Source: Chitinophagaceae bacterium (lineage in GTDB: Bacteria > Bacteroidota > Bacteroidia > Chitinophagales > Chitinophagaceae). Taken from it: a stretch of DNA of 64,000 nucleotides. The translations under genes and the position numbers were made by a program. A model generated the notes under the pieces. That model was not told where the DNA came from. It did not search any database and saw only the letters and a program-made list of their open reading frames with translations. The DNA lies in contig CANGNA010000015.1 of assembly GCA_947455215.1 (NCBI GenBank), positions 1 to 64,000 on the forward strand, read 5' to 3'. This document shows positions 55,244 through 63,884 of the stretch, piece by piece. The stretch's first letter is position 1; the number at the start of each line of letters is the position of its first letter.

Positions 55244-55501
55244 ATGAATAGGGTGCAATTTTTTTATGATGATGAGTTGATCTTGTTGCAGGATAAGATA
55301 AATAGCTGGCTTAAAGAAAATGAATACATTGAGATATTATCTACAGATCTGAGCTCACTTGGCAAACTGAGTACCCGGGCAGGAATTGTAAGAACAGAGA
55401 AGTATGTATTCTTCATCTTGTACCGAACCAAAGAAGATAAATTGGCCATGGCTGCGGCGGCATCACTATCGGATGTAGCTACACCTGATGTTACTACATA
55501 A
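55244..55501 (+). CDS. Small protein of the kinase cluster, function unknown
   Basis: 85 residues from the ATG at 55244. It begins MNRVQFFYDDELILLQDKINSWLKENEYIEIL and contains YVFFILYRTKEDKLA; an alpha-beta-type small protein with no recognised family and no signal peptide. It lies 58 nt after the receiver gene and is followed by a bidirectional terminator, so it may close the signalling operon. Confidence 0.65.
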   Translation: MNRVQFFYDDELILLQDKINSWLKENEYIEILSTDLSSLGKLSTRAGIVRTEKYVFFILYRTKEDKLAMAAAASLSDVATPDVTT

Positions 55502-55502
55502 A

Positions 55503-55533
55503 AATAAATGCCGGGCTAGCCCCGGCATTTATT
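55503..55533. terminator. Bidirectional terminator between the signalling cluster and rlmL
   Basis: AATAAATGCCGGG (55503-55515) pairs with CCCGGCATTTATT (55521-55533) around a 5-nt loop. It serves convergent genes ending at 55501 and 55535. Confidence 0.88.
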
Positions 55534-55534
55534 G

Positions 55535-56713
55535 TTATTCTTTAGTAAAGTTCCCTTTGCGCGATCCTTCATACAGTTCATACTCCAGCAGACGGCAGTC
55601 GATGGTGCTGGTGTAAAACTCTATGCGGCGCTTGGCTTTCAGCCCTATTTTTTTTGCCAGTTCCAGGTTGCCGGTAAAGATGTACCCAAAATAGCCGCCA
55701 CACTTCTGCTTCATAAAGTCGCCTATTTGTGCATAGGTCTCTTCCAGTTCAGTTTCGTCGCCAAGGCGTTCGCCATATTCGGGGTTCATGTACAATATTC
55801 CCTTATCTTCCTGCGGCATTGTGGTACGCCTGAAGTCGCACAGTTCGAATGTGATCAGATCGGCCACGCCGGCAGCTCTGGCGTTCTTTTGAGCATTGAT
55901 TATGGCCTGCTCGCTGATATCGGAGGCTATGATCTGCACACCCTTTATATCTTGTATCTGCTTGTCCAGTAGCTCCATCTCGCTTTCGTAGATCGCTTCA
56001 TTATAGCCGTTGATGTGCATGAAAGCATAGTTCATGCGGAACAGACCCGGTCGTGTATTTGTAGCTATTAATGCAGCTTCTATGGCCACTGTGCCAGAGC
56101 CACACATGGGGTTGATAAATGCGGTCTTTTTATCCCAGCGGGTAGCCAGGATAGTAGCTGCGGCAAGTGCTTCCAGCATGGGTGCACGGCCGGGTATCTT
56201 GCGGTAGCCATGGCGGGCAAGCGAGTCGCCCGATGTGTCGAGGAATATTTCGGCATGTTCGTTTTTCCAGAACAGGTGCACTACCGTTCCCCTCAGCTCA
56301 GCCCCTGTATCAGGGCGGGTGCCGCGTTTCAGGCGCATACGGTCTACAATGCCATCTTTTACACGCAGGTTGGCAAACATACTGTTGTTGATGGTATCGT
56401 TCATTACATTACTGGTAACAGAGAAATAGCCGGGATCGGGTATGATGTTTTCCCAGGCAATGCTTTCTGCTACTTTGTAAATATCATCTGCGTTATATGC
56501 TGTAAACTGCTTTATGCTATAAAGCACCTGGCTGGCACAGCGCAGGTTCAGGTTTAGTTTGATGCAATCGTTGATGGTGCCTATCAGGCGCACACCGGTA
56601 ACAAAGGTTTCCTCTATGGTAAAGCCAAGTTCTTTTACCTCCATTTCCAGGTAGGGCGCTATGCGCTTATGGCAGGTAATGGTGATGGCACCTTTTGTAG
56701 TAAATAAAGACAT
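55535..56713 (-). CDS. rlmL: THUMP-domain 23S rRNA (guanine-N2) methyltransferase
   Basis: 392 residues. A THUMP RNA-binding domain (about 60-165) precedes a SAM-dependent methyltransferase domain with FINPMCGSGTVAIEAALIATN (motif X/I) and the catalytic tetrapeptide region MNPEYGERLGDE (about 309-320). This is the RlmL/YcbY N-terminal type that makes m2G in 23S rRNA; no second RlmK half is present. The usual NPPY is here NPEY. A TACCTTTG box (complement of 56722-56729) ends 8 nt before the ATG, but no TTG partner is seen. Confidence 0.9.
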   Translation of the reverse strand: MSLFTTKGAITITCHKRIAPYLEMEVKELGFTIEETFVTGVRLIGTINDCIKLNLNLRCASQVLYSIKQFTAYNADDIYKVAESIAWENIIPDPGYFSVTSNVMNDTINNSMFANLRVKDGIVDRMRLKRGTRPDTGAELRGTVVHLFWKNEHAEIFLDTSGDSLARHGYRKIPGRAPMLEALAAATILATRWDKKTAFINPMCGSGTVAIEAALIATNTRPGLFRMNYAFMHINGYNEAIYESEMELLDKQIQDIKGVQIIASDISEQAIINAQKNARAAGVADLITFELCDFRRTTMPQEDKGILYMNPEYGERLGDETELEETYAQIGDFMKQKCGGYFGYIFTGNLELAKKIGLKAKRRIEFYTSTIDCRLLEYELYEGSRKGNFTKE

Positions 56714-56824
56714 ATTAGCGGCAAAGGTATAGTTATGATGTGGTACGAGGTAGTTTTGACTGCTTTTTTGTTAAAGCACACAAGCAGGTTTTACTAAATA
56801 TTGTAATTGTTGTAATTTTATTTT

Positions 56825-57019
56825 ATGACAAATGCAGATAAACTCTCGATGAAGAAGGACCCAATAGATCTGCCTGAGAATCTGAGGTTAACCAAGGATC
56901 AAGAAGAAAAGCCTGATAAAAAGCCGGTTGACTGGAGCAAATATAAAGGAAGTATGACCGCTCAGTCTATTGAGGACGTTGAACGCGAATTAAAAGAATT
57001 GCGTGATGCATGGGAATAG
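56825..57019 (+). CDS. Small charged protein, function unknown
   Basis: 64 residues, rich in Lys, Asp and Glu (DQEEKPDKKPVDWSKYKGSM), with a C-terminal helix (SIEDVERELKELRDAWE). A start at the ATG of codon 9 is an alternative. It lies 17 nt upstream of the AlkB-like gene and could be its partner. No toxin companion is seen, so the antitoxin-like look of the helix is not enough for a call. Confidence 0.6.
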   Translation: MTNADKLSMKKDPIDLPENLRLTKDQEEKPDKKPVDWSKYKGSMTAQSIEDVERELKELRDAWE

Positions 57020-57036
57020 TTATGAATTCTATATAA

Positions 57037-57636
57037 ATGATGCAATCCCAACTCTTCCAACCATTCTCCAGCAATCTGCTGCCCTTTGGTGGTGAGGCGA
57101 TCTTATATCCTGAATTGTTCAGCAAGCCGGAGAGTGATGAGCTATATACACAGCTGCAGCAACAAACAGCCTGGACACAAGAGCCGATAAAGATATTTGG
57201 CAAGCTGGTGATGCAGCCCAGATTAACTGCCTGCTATGGAGAGAAGGCTGTAGCTTATTCGGGTATTATCATGCAGATACATCCCTGGACGGCTTTGTTA
57301 TTGGATGTAAAGCAAAGAGTAGAGCAAATAGCAGGCGTTGCTTTCAATAGCGTATTGCTTAACTATTACCGAGATGGTAATGATAGTATGGGTTGGCATC
57401 GAGACAATGAACGCGAGCTTGGCCTGCAACCTGTGATCGCGTCCGTTAGCTTCGGTGCACCCAGGATTTTCAAATTAAGGACCTATAAAGAGCATGATCA
57501 TGCAATCAGTGTGCCATTACCACATGGTAGTCTGCTGCTGATGCAGGGCGATAGCCAGCATATATGGGAACACAGCCTGCCCAAAAGCAAAATACAGGAG
57601 GGTAGGATCAATCTCACATTCAGGCAGATCAGCTGA
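57037..57636 (+). CDS. AlkB-like 2-oxoglutarate/Fe(II)-dependent dioxygenase
   Basis: 199 residues of the 2OG-Fe(II) oxygenase fold typical of AlkB. Iron ligands are seen in GWHRDNE (His and Asp) and in QHIWEHSLPK (second His), with the 2-oxoglutarate Arg in RINLTFRQI. PRLTACYGE and YRDGNDSMG also match the family. Such enzymes remove alkyl groups from DNA or RNA. It follows a small charged protein gene by 17 nt and converges with the serine hydrolase gene 2 nt later. Confidence 0.92.
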   Translation: MMQSQLFQPFSSNLLPFGGEAILYPELFSKPESDELYTQLQQQTAWTQEPIKIFGKLVMQPRLTACYGEKAVAYSGIIMQIHPWTALLLDVKQRVEQIAGVAFNSVLLNYYRDGNDSMGWHRDNERELGLQPVIASVSFGAPRIFKLRTYKEHDHAISVPLPHGSLLLMQGDSQHIWEHSLPKSKIQEGRINLTFRQIS

Positions 57637-57637
57637 T

Positions 57638-58969
57638 CTATTTGCCCTTGGTGAAATCGTAAGCGCCGCCACCTTGCTTTAGCTGCATGCTGTTGGTGGC
57701 AGCATTGAATACCATTACTATGCCTGCCTGTGCAAATTCAAAGGTTGTTTCATTGGTAGCATCCAGCGGGAATTCGTTTTGCCCGGTAGCCTGCGCATAG
57801 AGCGTTTTGCCTTTAAGTGTTATGGTTATTTTTAACGGCAGTTGTGCCGATGTGTAAACACCCGCATATTGCTTCAGTGTGGCTTCCGCAACATCAAAGG
57901 TCTTAAACGTAGGGACTTTGTATGGTACATTGTAGTAGATGCTCAGTGCCCCTATCACTATATCGTTGACCGGTATTACCTGGCCATTGCCGATATAGGC
58001 CACCGCAAGGCTGTCATCAGGAAAATATCCGAGGCTGGATGAGAAGCCATCTATGCCGCCGGTGTGGCCATACCCTTTTTTAGTGCCAAACGGTACTTGG
58101 AAAATACCCCGGCCGTAATCGTCCTTGATGGTGGTCATCTCATCAAGGCTTTTTTTGCTGAGGAGCTTTCCCCCGAATAGCGATGTGATGAACAGGTCGA
58201 GATCGGATGGAGTAGATACTATTGCCCCAGCACCTCCGGGTATGCTCATGTCGGTCTCCGACTCCTGCTCCCATTTGGTATTCATAACGTAAGAATGGGC
58301 TTCATTCTTTGCCGGATCGGCTTTGGTGCCAAAGTAGGTATTGTTGAGCCCTATTTTAGAGGTGATACGCGTTGCCAGCTCTTCCTTATATGTATGCGCG
58401 GTGAGCTTTTCTATGATATAGCCAAGCAGTACAAAGTTAGAATTGCTGTAATCGGCCTTGGTGCCGGGTTTGAATACAGATCCACCTTTGATGATGATGT
58501 CCAGCATTTGCTCTTTAGTATGCGGTGTCGCATTCCAGAGCAGGTATTCGCTATTGTTGGTGAAATTGTAAATGCCGCTACGGTGACTGAGCATATCTGA
58601 TATGGTGATCAGTTTGGCATTAGGGACCTTGGGGTAAAAGGTGCTCAGTTTAGTGTCCAGGGTCAGCTTGTGTTCTTCTATCAGCTGGAAGATCATCACG
58701 GATGTAAATACTTTAGATATTGAGCCTATGCGGTATTTGGTGGCATAATCTGCTGCCAGTTTATTGTCTCCATTAATATCTTTATAGCCTATAGCGCGTG
58801 TATACAAGAGTTTACCACCCTTCATAATGGCCACGCTGCCCATGCCCTTATTATTGCTGCTGATAGCATTCATCAGGCTGTCCATCTTAGGCTTGTTGAA
58901 TGCCTGGGCGAAAGTGCCTGCGGTTGCAGTAGCTATAAGAATACAAGACAGTATTATCTTTTTTGACAT
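57638..58969 (-). CDS. Secreted serine hydrolase of the class C beta-lactamase fold
   Basis: 443 residues with a signal peptide (about 1-22, ending TFAQA). The penicillin-recognition motifs are IGSISKVF (SxxK, Ser about 83), YSNSNF (YxN) and GHTGG. A C-terminal beta-rich domain (about 340-443) is a lipocalin-like extension often found in Bacteroidota members of this family. It could be an esterase or D-aminopeptidase rather than an antibiotic-degrading enzyme. It stands alone. Confidence 0.9.
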   Translation of the reverse strand: MSKKIILSCILIATATAGTFAQAFNKPKMDSLMNAISSNNKGMGSVAIMKGGKLLYTRAIGYKDINGDNKLAADYATKYRIGSISKVFTSVMIFQLIEEHKLTLDTKLSTFYPKVPNAKLITISDMLSHRSGIYNFTNNSEYLLWNATPHTKEQMLDIIIKGGSVFKPGTKADYSNSNFVLLGYIIEKLTAHTYKEELATRITSKIGLNNTYFGTKADPAKNEAHSYVMNTKWEQESETDMSIPGGAGAIVSTPSDLDLFITSLFGGKLLSKKSLDEMTTIKDDYGRGIFQVPFGTKKGYGHTGGIDGFSSSLGYFPDDSLAVAYIGNGQVIPVNDIVIGALSIYYNVPYKVPTFKTFDVAEATLKQYAGVYTSAQLPLKITITLKGKTLYAQATGQNEFPLDATNETTFEFAQAGIVMVFNAATNSMQLKQGGGAYDFTKGK

Positions 58970-59041
58970 GATGAGAGATTTAGCATTAACGATGAAAACC
59001 TGTACAATAGTAACAGAAAAATGCGAAAGTCAATAACCTTA

Positions 59042-59662
59042 CTACACCGTGGTAAGTGATGAAGTGTCCAGTTTCAGCAACCTGAAAAACTCTTCTTCGC
59101 TATATTCCCTTACAGCGCCGGGGGGCAGGTCGCCCAGTTGCATATCTTCTATTGATGTGCGTATAAGCCTTTTGCACGGATGTCCTGCCGCTTTCACCAT
59201 TTTACGCACCTGGTGGTATTTGCCTTCCGTAAGTGTGATGCTGAGCCAGCTGTAGGGTACACGTTCATTTAGTTTGTACGCGCTTGGATAGAGATCGGCG
59301 GGTGGTTGTGTCAGTGCTACTTCGCAGGGTGTGGTAGTATAGGTGGCACCTTCCTGTACAATTATTTCTATGCCTTTGCGCAGCTGTTCTACTGTTTCTT
59401 CAGTTACCACGCGCAGCACCATTACCAGGTAGGTACGTTTATGCGGCACTTTACTTTCAAACAGTAGTTTGGTGATCTTCTTATTAGTGGTCAGCAGCAA
59501 CATCCCTTCAGAATTATTGTCCAACCGCCCAATGGCATGTGTACCCTCCGGCCAGTTAAAGTCAATATCGGCAAGCACACGTACCTTATCAGGGCTCCAG
59601 AACTGGGAGACCATATCATATGGCTTGTTGAGGCAGAAGTACCGATGTTGGGAAGAGGTCAA
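59042..59662 (-). CDS. rluE: RluE-type 23S rRNA pseudouridine synthase
   Basis: 206 residues without an S4 domain, like RluE. RYFCLNKPYDMVSQF opens the catalytic domain, GRLDNNSEGMLLLTT carries the catalytic Asp, and KYHQVRKMVKAAGHPCKRLIR closes it. RluE modifies 23S rRNA in E. coli; the site here is inferred. The start is TTG at 59662: the codon two steps upstream is a stop and no ATG is available before the conserved N terminus. Confidence 0.93.
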   Translation of the reverse strand: MTSSQHRYFCLNKPYDMVSQFWSPDKVRVLADIDFNWPEGTHAIGRLDNNSEGMLLLTTNKKITKLLFESKVPHKRTYLVMVLRVVTEETVEQLRKGIEIIVQEGATYTTTPCEVALTQPPADLYPSAYKLNERVPYSWLSITLTEGKYHQVRKMVKAAGHPCKRLIRTSIEDMQLGDLPPGAVREYSEEEFFRLLKLDTSSLTTV

Positions 59663-59686
59663 AAGTCAAAAGTTAAAACCTAAAAG

Positions 59687-59712
59687 TGAGGGAGCGGATA
59701 ACCGCCCCCTCA
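59687..59712 (-). terminator. Likely terminator of aspA
   Basis: TGAGGG (59687-59692) and GCGG (59694-59697) pair with CCGC (59702-59705) and CCCTCA (59707-59712), with one A-C mismatch. On the minus strand a T-rich run follows (ACTTTTAGGTTTT). Confidence 0.65.
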
Positions 59713-59718
59713 TTACAT

Positions 59719-61125
59719 TTATTGATTGATGAATTTGGGATGTATGAGGTTCTCAATATTGAATATCTCATCCCATTTGTCCTGTGTTATCAGTTGCTTT
59801 TCTGTCACCGCTATATCGTGTATCGACTTGCCGGTTTGCAATGCTTCTTTGGCTATAGAGGCGCACATCTCGTAACCCAGCAACGGATTAAGCGCCGTTA
59901 CTATGCCTATGCTGTTCAGCACCATATTGCGGCAGGCTTCTTCATTGGCGGTGATGCCTTTGATGCATTTCTCTGTAAGCGTGTCCAGCGCATTGGCCAT
60001 GTACTTCAGCGATGTGAACAGGCTGAAGGCGATCACAGGTTCCATTACATTCAGCTGCAGCTGGCCAGCTTCGGCAGCCAGGGTGATGGTCAGGTCGGTG
60101 CCTATTACATAGTAAGCTGTCTGGTTCACTACCTCTGGTATCACAGGATTTACTTTGCCCGGCATGATGGATGATCCCGCCTGCATACGGGGCAGGTTGA
60201 TCTCGTTAAGGCCTGTGCGTGGCCCTGATGACAGCAGGCGTAAGTCGTTACAGATCTTGGATATTTTCACAACGCTGCGCTTCAGTGTGCCTGATACTTG
60301 TACATAGGCGCCGGTATCGGACGTAGCTTCTATCAGGTCTTCGGCCAGTGTTATCGGTAGGCCCGATATGTCTGCCAGGTATTTCGTGCACAATTCAGGG
60401 TAGCCTTCAGGCGCGTTGATGCGGGTGCCTATGGCTGTAGCGCCCATGTTGCACTCTGTTATCAGCATCTGCGCTTCCTGCAGGCGCTTGATGTCTTCGC
60501 TTACTGTAGTGGCAAATCCATGGAATTCCTGTCCCAGTGTCATAGGTACAGCATCCTGCAACTGGGTGCGGCCCATTTTCAGTACATGGTCAAACTCTTC
60601 TCCCTTTTGTGCAAAGGCTATCTGTAACCGCTCAACAGAAGTTATGTATTCATCTATCTTACGGTACAGCGCTATGCGGAACGCAGTAGGGTAGGCATCG
60701 TTGGTAGACTGTGAGCAGTTAACGTGGTTATTGGGGTGCAGGTACTGGTATTCGCCTTTCTTGTGGCCCATATGCTCCAGGCCTATATTGGCTATCACCT
60801 CGTTGGCGTTCATGTTGATCGATGTGCCGGCACCACCTTGTATCAGGTCGGTAACAAACTGATCGCAGTATTTGCCTGCTATCAGTTCATCGCAGGCAAA
60901 CATAATGGCTTCAGCTATCTCGTTCGATATCACACCACAATCGCGGTTGGCCATTGCAGCGGCTTTCTTTACATAGCCGAATGCCTGTATGAACAGTGGC
61001 TCAGTAGCATTGGTGATACCTGTAATATTGAAGTTTTCCAGTGCGCGTAATGTTTGCACACCGTAATAGGCAGTATCAGGTATCTGCTTCTCACCTAAAA
61101 AATCATGTTCAACTCTGTAACCCAT
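59719..61125 (-). CDS. aspA: Aspartate ammonia-lyase (aspartase)
   Basis: 468 residues. It reversibly deaminates L-aspartate to fumarate and ammonia. The fumarase/aspartase superfamily signature GSSIMPGKVNPVIPEVVNQ (active-site loop with the catalytic Ser) is present, with ASTSINMNANEVIAN-like and NNHVNCSQSTNDAYPTA blocks; the threonine/serine pattern fits aspartase rather than fumarase C. The enzyme feeds fumarate into the TCA cycle. Single gene, with a hairpin downstream. Confidence 0.95.
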   Translation of the reverse strand: MGYRVEHDFLGEKQIPDTAYYGVQTLRALENFNITGITNATEPLFIQAFGYVKKAAAMANRDCGVISNEIAEAIMFACDELIAGKYCDQFVTDLIQGGAGTSINMNANEVIANIGLEHMGHKKGEYQYLHPNNHVNCSQSTNDAYPTAFRIALYRKIDEYITSVERLQIAFAQKGEEFDHVLKMGRTQLQDAVPMTLGQEFHGFATTVSEDIKRLQEAQMLITECNMGATAIGTRINAPEGYPELCTKYLADISGLPITLAEDLIEATSDTGAYVQVSGTLKRSVVKISKICNDLRLLSSGPRTGLNEINLPRMQAGSSIMPGKVNPVIPEVVNQTAYYVIGTDLTITLAAEAGQLQLNVMEPVIAFSLFTSLKYMANALDTLTEKCIKGITANEEACRNMVLNSIGIVTALNPLLGYEMCASIAKEALQTGKSIHDIAVTEKQLITQDKWDEIFNIENLIHPKFINQ

Positions 61126-61201
61126 AAATATGAATAGCTGTTTTTGAAGTTCGTAAAATTGAAAATTTTAAGAAGTTGATTGCCGTAACTTAATTATTAC
61201 A

Positions 61202-61507
61202 TTAGTCACCAGCTAGTAAAAGGGTATAATTGTTCGCAATAGATAATTTCATAAGCGCCCTCAACTCAAGTATTGCAGTCGTCTTTTGTTTGTCTTTGTT
61301 AAGATCGGTTTCTTTCACATATTGGTCAATGATGTTTACCAGCGTCTGTTGATTTTCTGTTGTAAGCTTTGAGTTGCCGTAAGGGTCTATAACAAGCCCA
61401 GTTCTGTAACGATAGGCCTCAAATATGCTGGTTAGCAGGTCACACTGCTTGTCATCAATATTGAACAAAAATTGCTTTTCGTCAGACAGGTAAATTGCTA
61501 TTGCCAC
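61202..61507 (-). CDS. Small protein, function unknown, in operon with DEAD-box helicase
   Basis: 101 residues starting with GTG at 61507. It begins MAIAIYLSDEKQFLFNIDDKQC and ends in a helical part (TAILELRALMKLSIANN). No signal peptide or known domain. The helicase gene lies 19 nt upstream in the same direction, so it is probably cotranscribed. No ATG start is available in frame nearby. Confidence 0.65.
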   Translation of the reverse strand: MAIAIYLSDEKQFLFNIDDKQCDLLTSIFEAYRYRTGLVIDPYGNSKLTTENQQTLVNIIDQYVKETDLNKDKQKTTAILELRALMKLSIANNYTLLLAGD

Positions 61508-61526
61508 GGTACCCAGTTTAACTACC

Positions 61527-62741
61527 TTACTTTTTCTTAAACTTATTGTTGCGGTTCTTCTTTTTCTTATCGGGTGCGGCCGATTCCTTCACTTCTGGTG
61601 TTGGGCCCAGTTCTGCCGGCACCGGTTGGCTTTCTACAGTGCGCTCTATCAGTTTCTCTATCTTATGGAATTTCCATTGCTCCTTTTCGTTCACAAATGT
61701 ATAGGCGGTTCCCTTGGCAGCAGCACGGGCGGTACGGCCTATGCGGTGTACATAATCCTCGCCATCGTGCGGTACGTCGTAGTTGATGACGAGATCTATA
61801 TCTTCAATATGTATGCCGCGGCTCAATATGTCTGTGGCCACCAATATTTTTAGCTTCTTGTGCTTAAAGTCCAGCAATACCTGCTCGCGTTTTTCCTGCT
61901 CCAGGTCGCTTTGTATCTGGTCTACAGAGAATTTGGCCCTGCGCAGGTCTTCTGTCAGTTTCTTTACGCTTAGCTTACTGCTGCAGAATATGAGTACGCT
62001 GTTGAACTCGCCATGTGTGAGCACATGCTTTACCAGGCCTATCTTCTGCGCATCATATACATAAAATACACCCTGCTTTATTTGTTCTGCAGGTTTAGAT
62101 ATGGCAATGTTCACCTCCAGCGGGTTTACCAGTATGCTGCCGGCCAGCTTGCGGATGGCAGGTGGCATGGTGGCAGAGAACATCAGGTTCTGCCTTTCTT
62201 TAGGCATGTAGGAGATGATCTTGACGATATCCTCGTAAAAGCCCATATCCAGCATACGGTCGGCCTCGTCCAGTACCAGGTACTTCAGCTCGTCCATCTG
62301 CACATAGTTCATGTTCAGGTGCGATATCATACGGCCCGGTGTGCATATAACAATATCTACGCCTGTAGACAAAGCTTTACGCTCTGTGGCAAAGGCATTG
62401 CCATTGTTGCCGCCGTATACAGCTATAGAACTTACCTCGGTAAAGTAAGACAACCCATCAAGCGTAGTGGCTATCTGTGTAGCCAACTCGCGGGTAGGCA
62501 CTATGATCATGCACTTTATCTTACCGTCGTCCTTGGTATAACTAAGTATGTTGTGCAGCACGGGCAGCAGGAAGGCGGCTGTTTTGCCGGTGCCGGTTTG
62601 TGCGGCTGCTATTATATCTCGGCCATCCATAATGGCGGGCATCACCTGCTCTTGTACCGGGGTTGCAGTTACATACCCCATCGAGTCGATACCGTCCATC
62701 AGGTAGTCGTCAAATCCAAATTCTGAAAACTTCAATTGCAA
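61527..62741 (-). CDS. DEAD-box RNA helicase
   Basis: 404 residues. Motifs in order: Q motif (FSEFGFDDYLMDGIDSMGY), AAQTGTGKT (I), PTRELATQ (Ia), VLDEADRML (II), FSATMPP (III), ATDILSRGIHIEDIDLVINYD (V) and HRIGRTARA (VI). The C-terminal tail is short and basic (KKKKNRNNKFKKK). It probably remodels RNA in ribosome assembly or decay, but a specific name cannot be set. The start is TTG at 62741 because the in-frame codon before it is a stop. Confidence 0.95.
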   Translation of the reverse strand: MQLKFSEFGFDDYLMDGIDSMGYVTATPVQEQVMPAIMDGRDIIAAAQTGTGKTAAFLLPVLHNILSYTKDDGKIKCMIIVPTRELATQIATTLDGLSYFTEVSSIAVYGGNNGNAFATERKALSTGVDIVICTPGRMISHLNMNYVQMDELKYLVLDEADRMLDMGFYEDIVKIISYMPKERQNLMFSATMPPAIRKLAGSILVNPLEVNIAISKPAEQIKQGVFYVYDAQKIGLVKHVLTHGEFNSVLIFCSSKLSVKKLTEDLRRAKFSVDQIQSDLEQEKREQVLLDFKHKKLKILVATDILSRGIHIEDIDLVINYDVPHDGEDYVHRIGRTARAAAKGTAYTFVNEKEQWKFHKIEKLIERTVESQPVPAELGPTPEVKESAAPDKKKKNRNNKFKKK

Positions 62742-62781
62742 TCAATTTGTGTAAAGATAAGCAAGTGTGGTTATCATAGGT

Positions 62782-63408
62782 TTAAAAATGCCAGTCTTGC
62801 TGCCAGCGCATTAGTATGTAGTCGGGGAGGGATGTGATGGCTTGGTCGGGATGATCCTGGTTCCAGGCGCTATGGTGGTAGGCTACGCTATCATCGGGCG
62901 ACAGTATTTTACGCTCTCGCAGGTTGTTCACACTGCAGTGGTGGGCTACGGGGTTCCACAGGTGGCGCCAGAAGGCTTCGGTAACACTGCGGGTAAGATA
63001 TACATTGCGGATAGAAGGGTGTTTTTTCAGGATGCCTGCCACGTTGGTAAACACAAAGTCATCGAAATTATACACCAGGGCATTGTCAGAGAAGCCACCC
63101 ATCATGCGTTCGTGGTTCTTTGTGGCCGGGTCGGCATCATCTATGGCGCTGATGAGGTCGGTAAAGGCGATTTTATTGCGGCGGCAAAATGCCTGCCATT
63201 CGGCAACCGGTGCGTCCATCAGCGATGGTTCACCATACAACCTGGGCAAAACATCCCACAGGTAAGTATTGGCGGTGCGGCCATAGAACCATTGCGCCGT
63301 ATTGTTCTCCGGCCATTCGGGATTGAATGACCCTACAATAAGCGTCTCCGGCTCAAAGTCCAGCCGTTCGAGCGTTAAGTGTTTGCGGAATTTGTGGTTG
63401 CACGGCAT
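62782..63408 (-). CDS. Uracil-DNA-glycosylase-superfamily-like protein
   Basis: 208 residues, no signal peptide. VGSFNPEWPENN followed by WFYGRTANTYLWDVLPRLYG resembles motif A of the UDG/MUG fold seen in related Bacteroidota proteins, and KIAFTDLISAI follows as the next strand/helix. A histidine-rich segment near the end (AYHHSAWNQDH) may hold a motif B. If the fold is right it would act on damaged or uracil-containing DNA; activity is unproven. It may equally be an unrelated conserved protein. It is the next gene upstream of the helicase on this strand. Confidence 0.6.
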   Translation of the reverse strand: MPCNHKFRKHLTLERLDFEPETLIVGSFNPEWPENNTAQWFYGRTANTYLWDVLPRLYGEPSLMDAPVAEWQAFCRRNKIAFTDLISAIDDADPATKNHERMMGGFSDNALVYNFDDFVFTNVAGILKKHPSIRNVYLTRSVTEAFWRHLWNPVAHHCSVNNLRERKILSPDDSVAYHHSAWNQDHPDQAITSLPDYILMRWQQDWHF

Positions 63409-63451
63409 AAAACAGGTGCAAAAGTAAAGGATTAGCTACAGATGCAACCAC

Positions 63452-63832
63452 CTATTGATTCCTTTTCGTCATTACGATACTGTCCGTATGATGTTTGTCC
63501 GATACATGGAACAATAAAGTATCGTAACCACTTTTGATGAATAGCAGGGCGTACTTGTTGGGTAGCACCATGCCTATTAGCCCGCTGGTGGCGGCAAATC
63601 GCCCCTCGCTATCCGTATAACATGCTGCGCTGCTATCACTAACGCCGGTCGGGTCGTCCTGGCAATTTATCATTGTATCTTTAGCGTTAAGGATGAAAAT
63701 GGCCTGTACGCCACTAACAGGCTGATGCGTATCGTGGTCATAAACGCTCCCCTTAATGGTCATAACACCCTCGCAAGAGCTCGCCAGGATAGCAAATAGC
63801 GTGATGACAGATACTATGAAACCGGGCTTCAT
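63452..63832 (-). CDS. Lipoprotein with carboxypeptidase-regulatory-like domain
   Basis: 126 residues. A signal peptide ends in the lipobox LASSC (Cys about 20). The mature part begins with a beta-sandwich of the CarboxypepD_reg type (IKGSVYDHDTHQPVSGVQAIFI) and continues with SEGRFAATSGLI. It should be anchored in the outer or inner membrane facing the periplasm. Function unknown. Two clusters of Cys (NCQDD, ACYTD) may form a disulfide. Confidence 0.78.
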   Translation of the reverse strand: MKPGFIVSVITLFAILASSCEGVMTIKGSVYDHDTHQPVSGVQAIFILNAKDTMINCQDDPTGVSDSSAACYTDSEGRFAATSGLIGMVLPNKYALLFIKSGYDTLLFHVSDKHHTDSIVMTKRNQ

Positions 63833-63884
63833 AAGATGGTATTTTCTTATTTGCTGAAGTTAAGCAATAGGTATGGTAAGACAC

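Noticed and set aside
56825-57019. Possible antitoxin
   Set aside because: The C-terminal helix looks antitoxin-like, but there is no toxin gene next to it; the neighbour is an AlkB-like enzyme.
57638-58969. Antibiotic-resistance beta-lactamase
   Set aside because: SxxK/YxN/HTG motifs fit the broad class C fold, but the C-terminal extension and the absence of a resistance context favour a general serine hydrolase.
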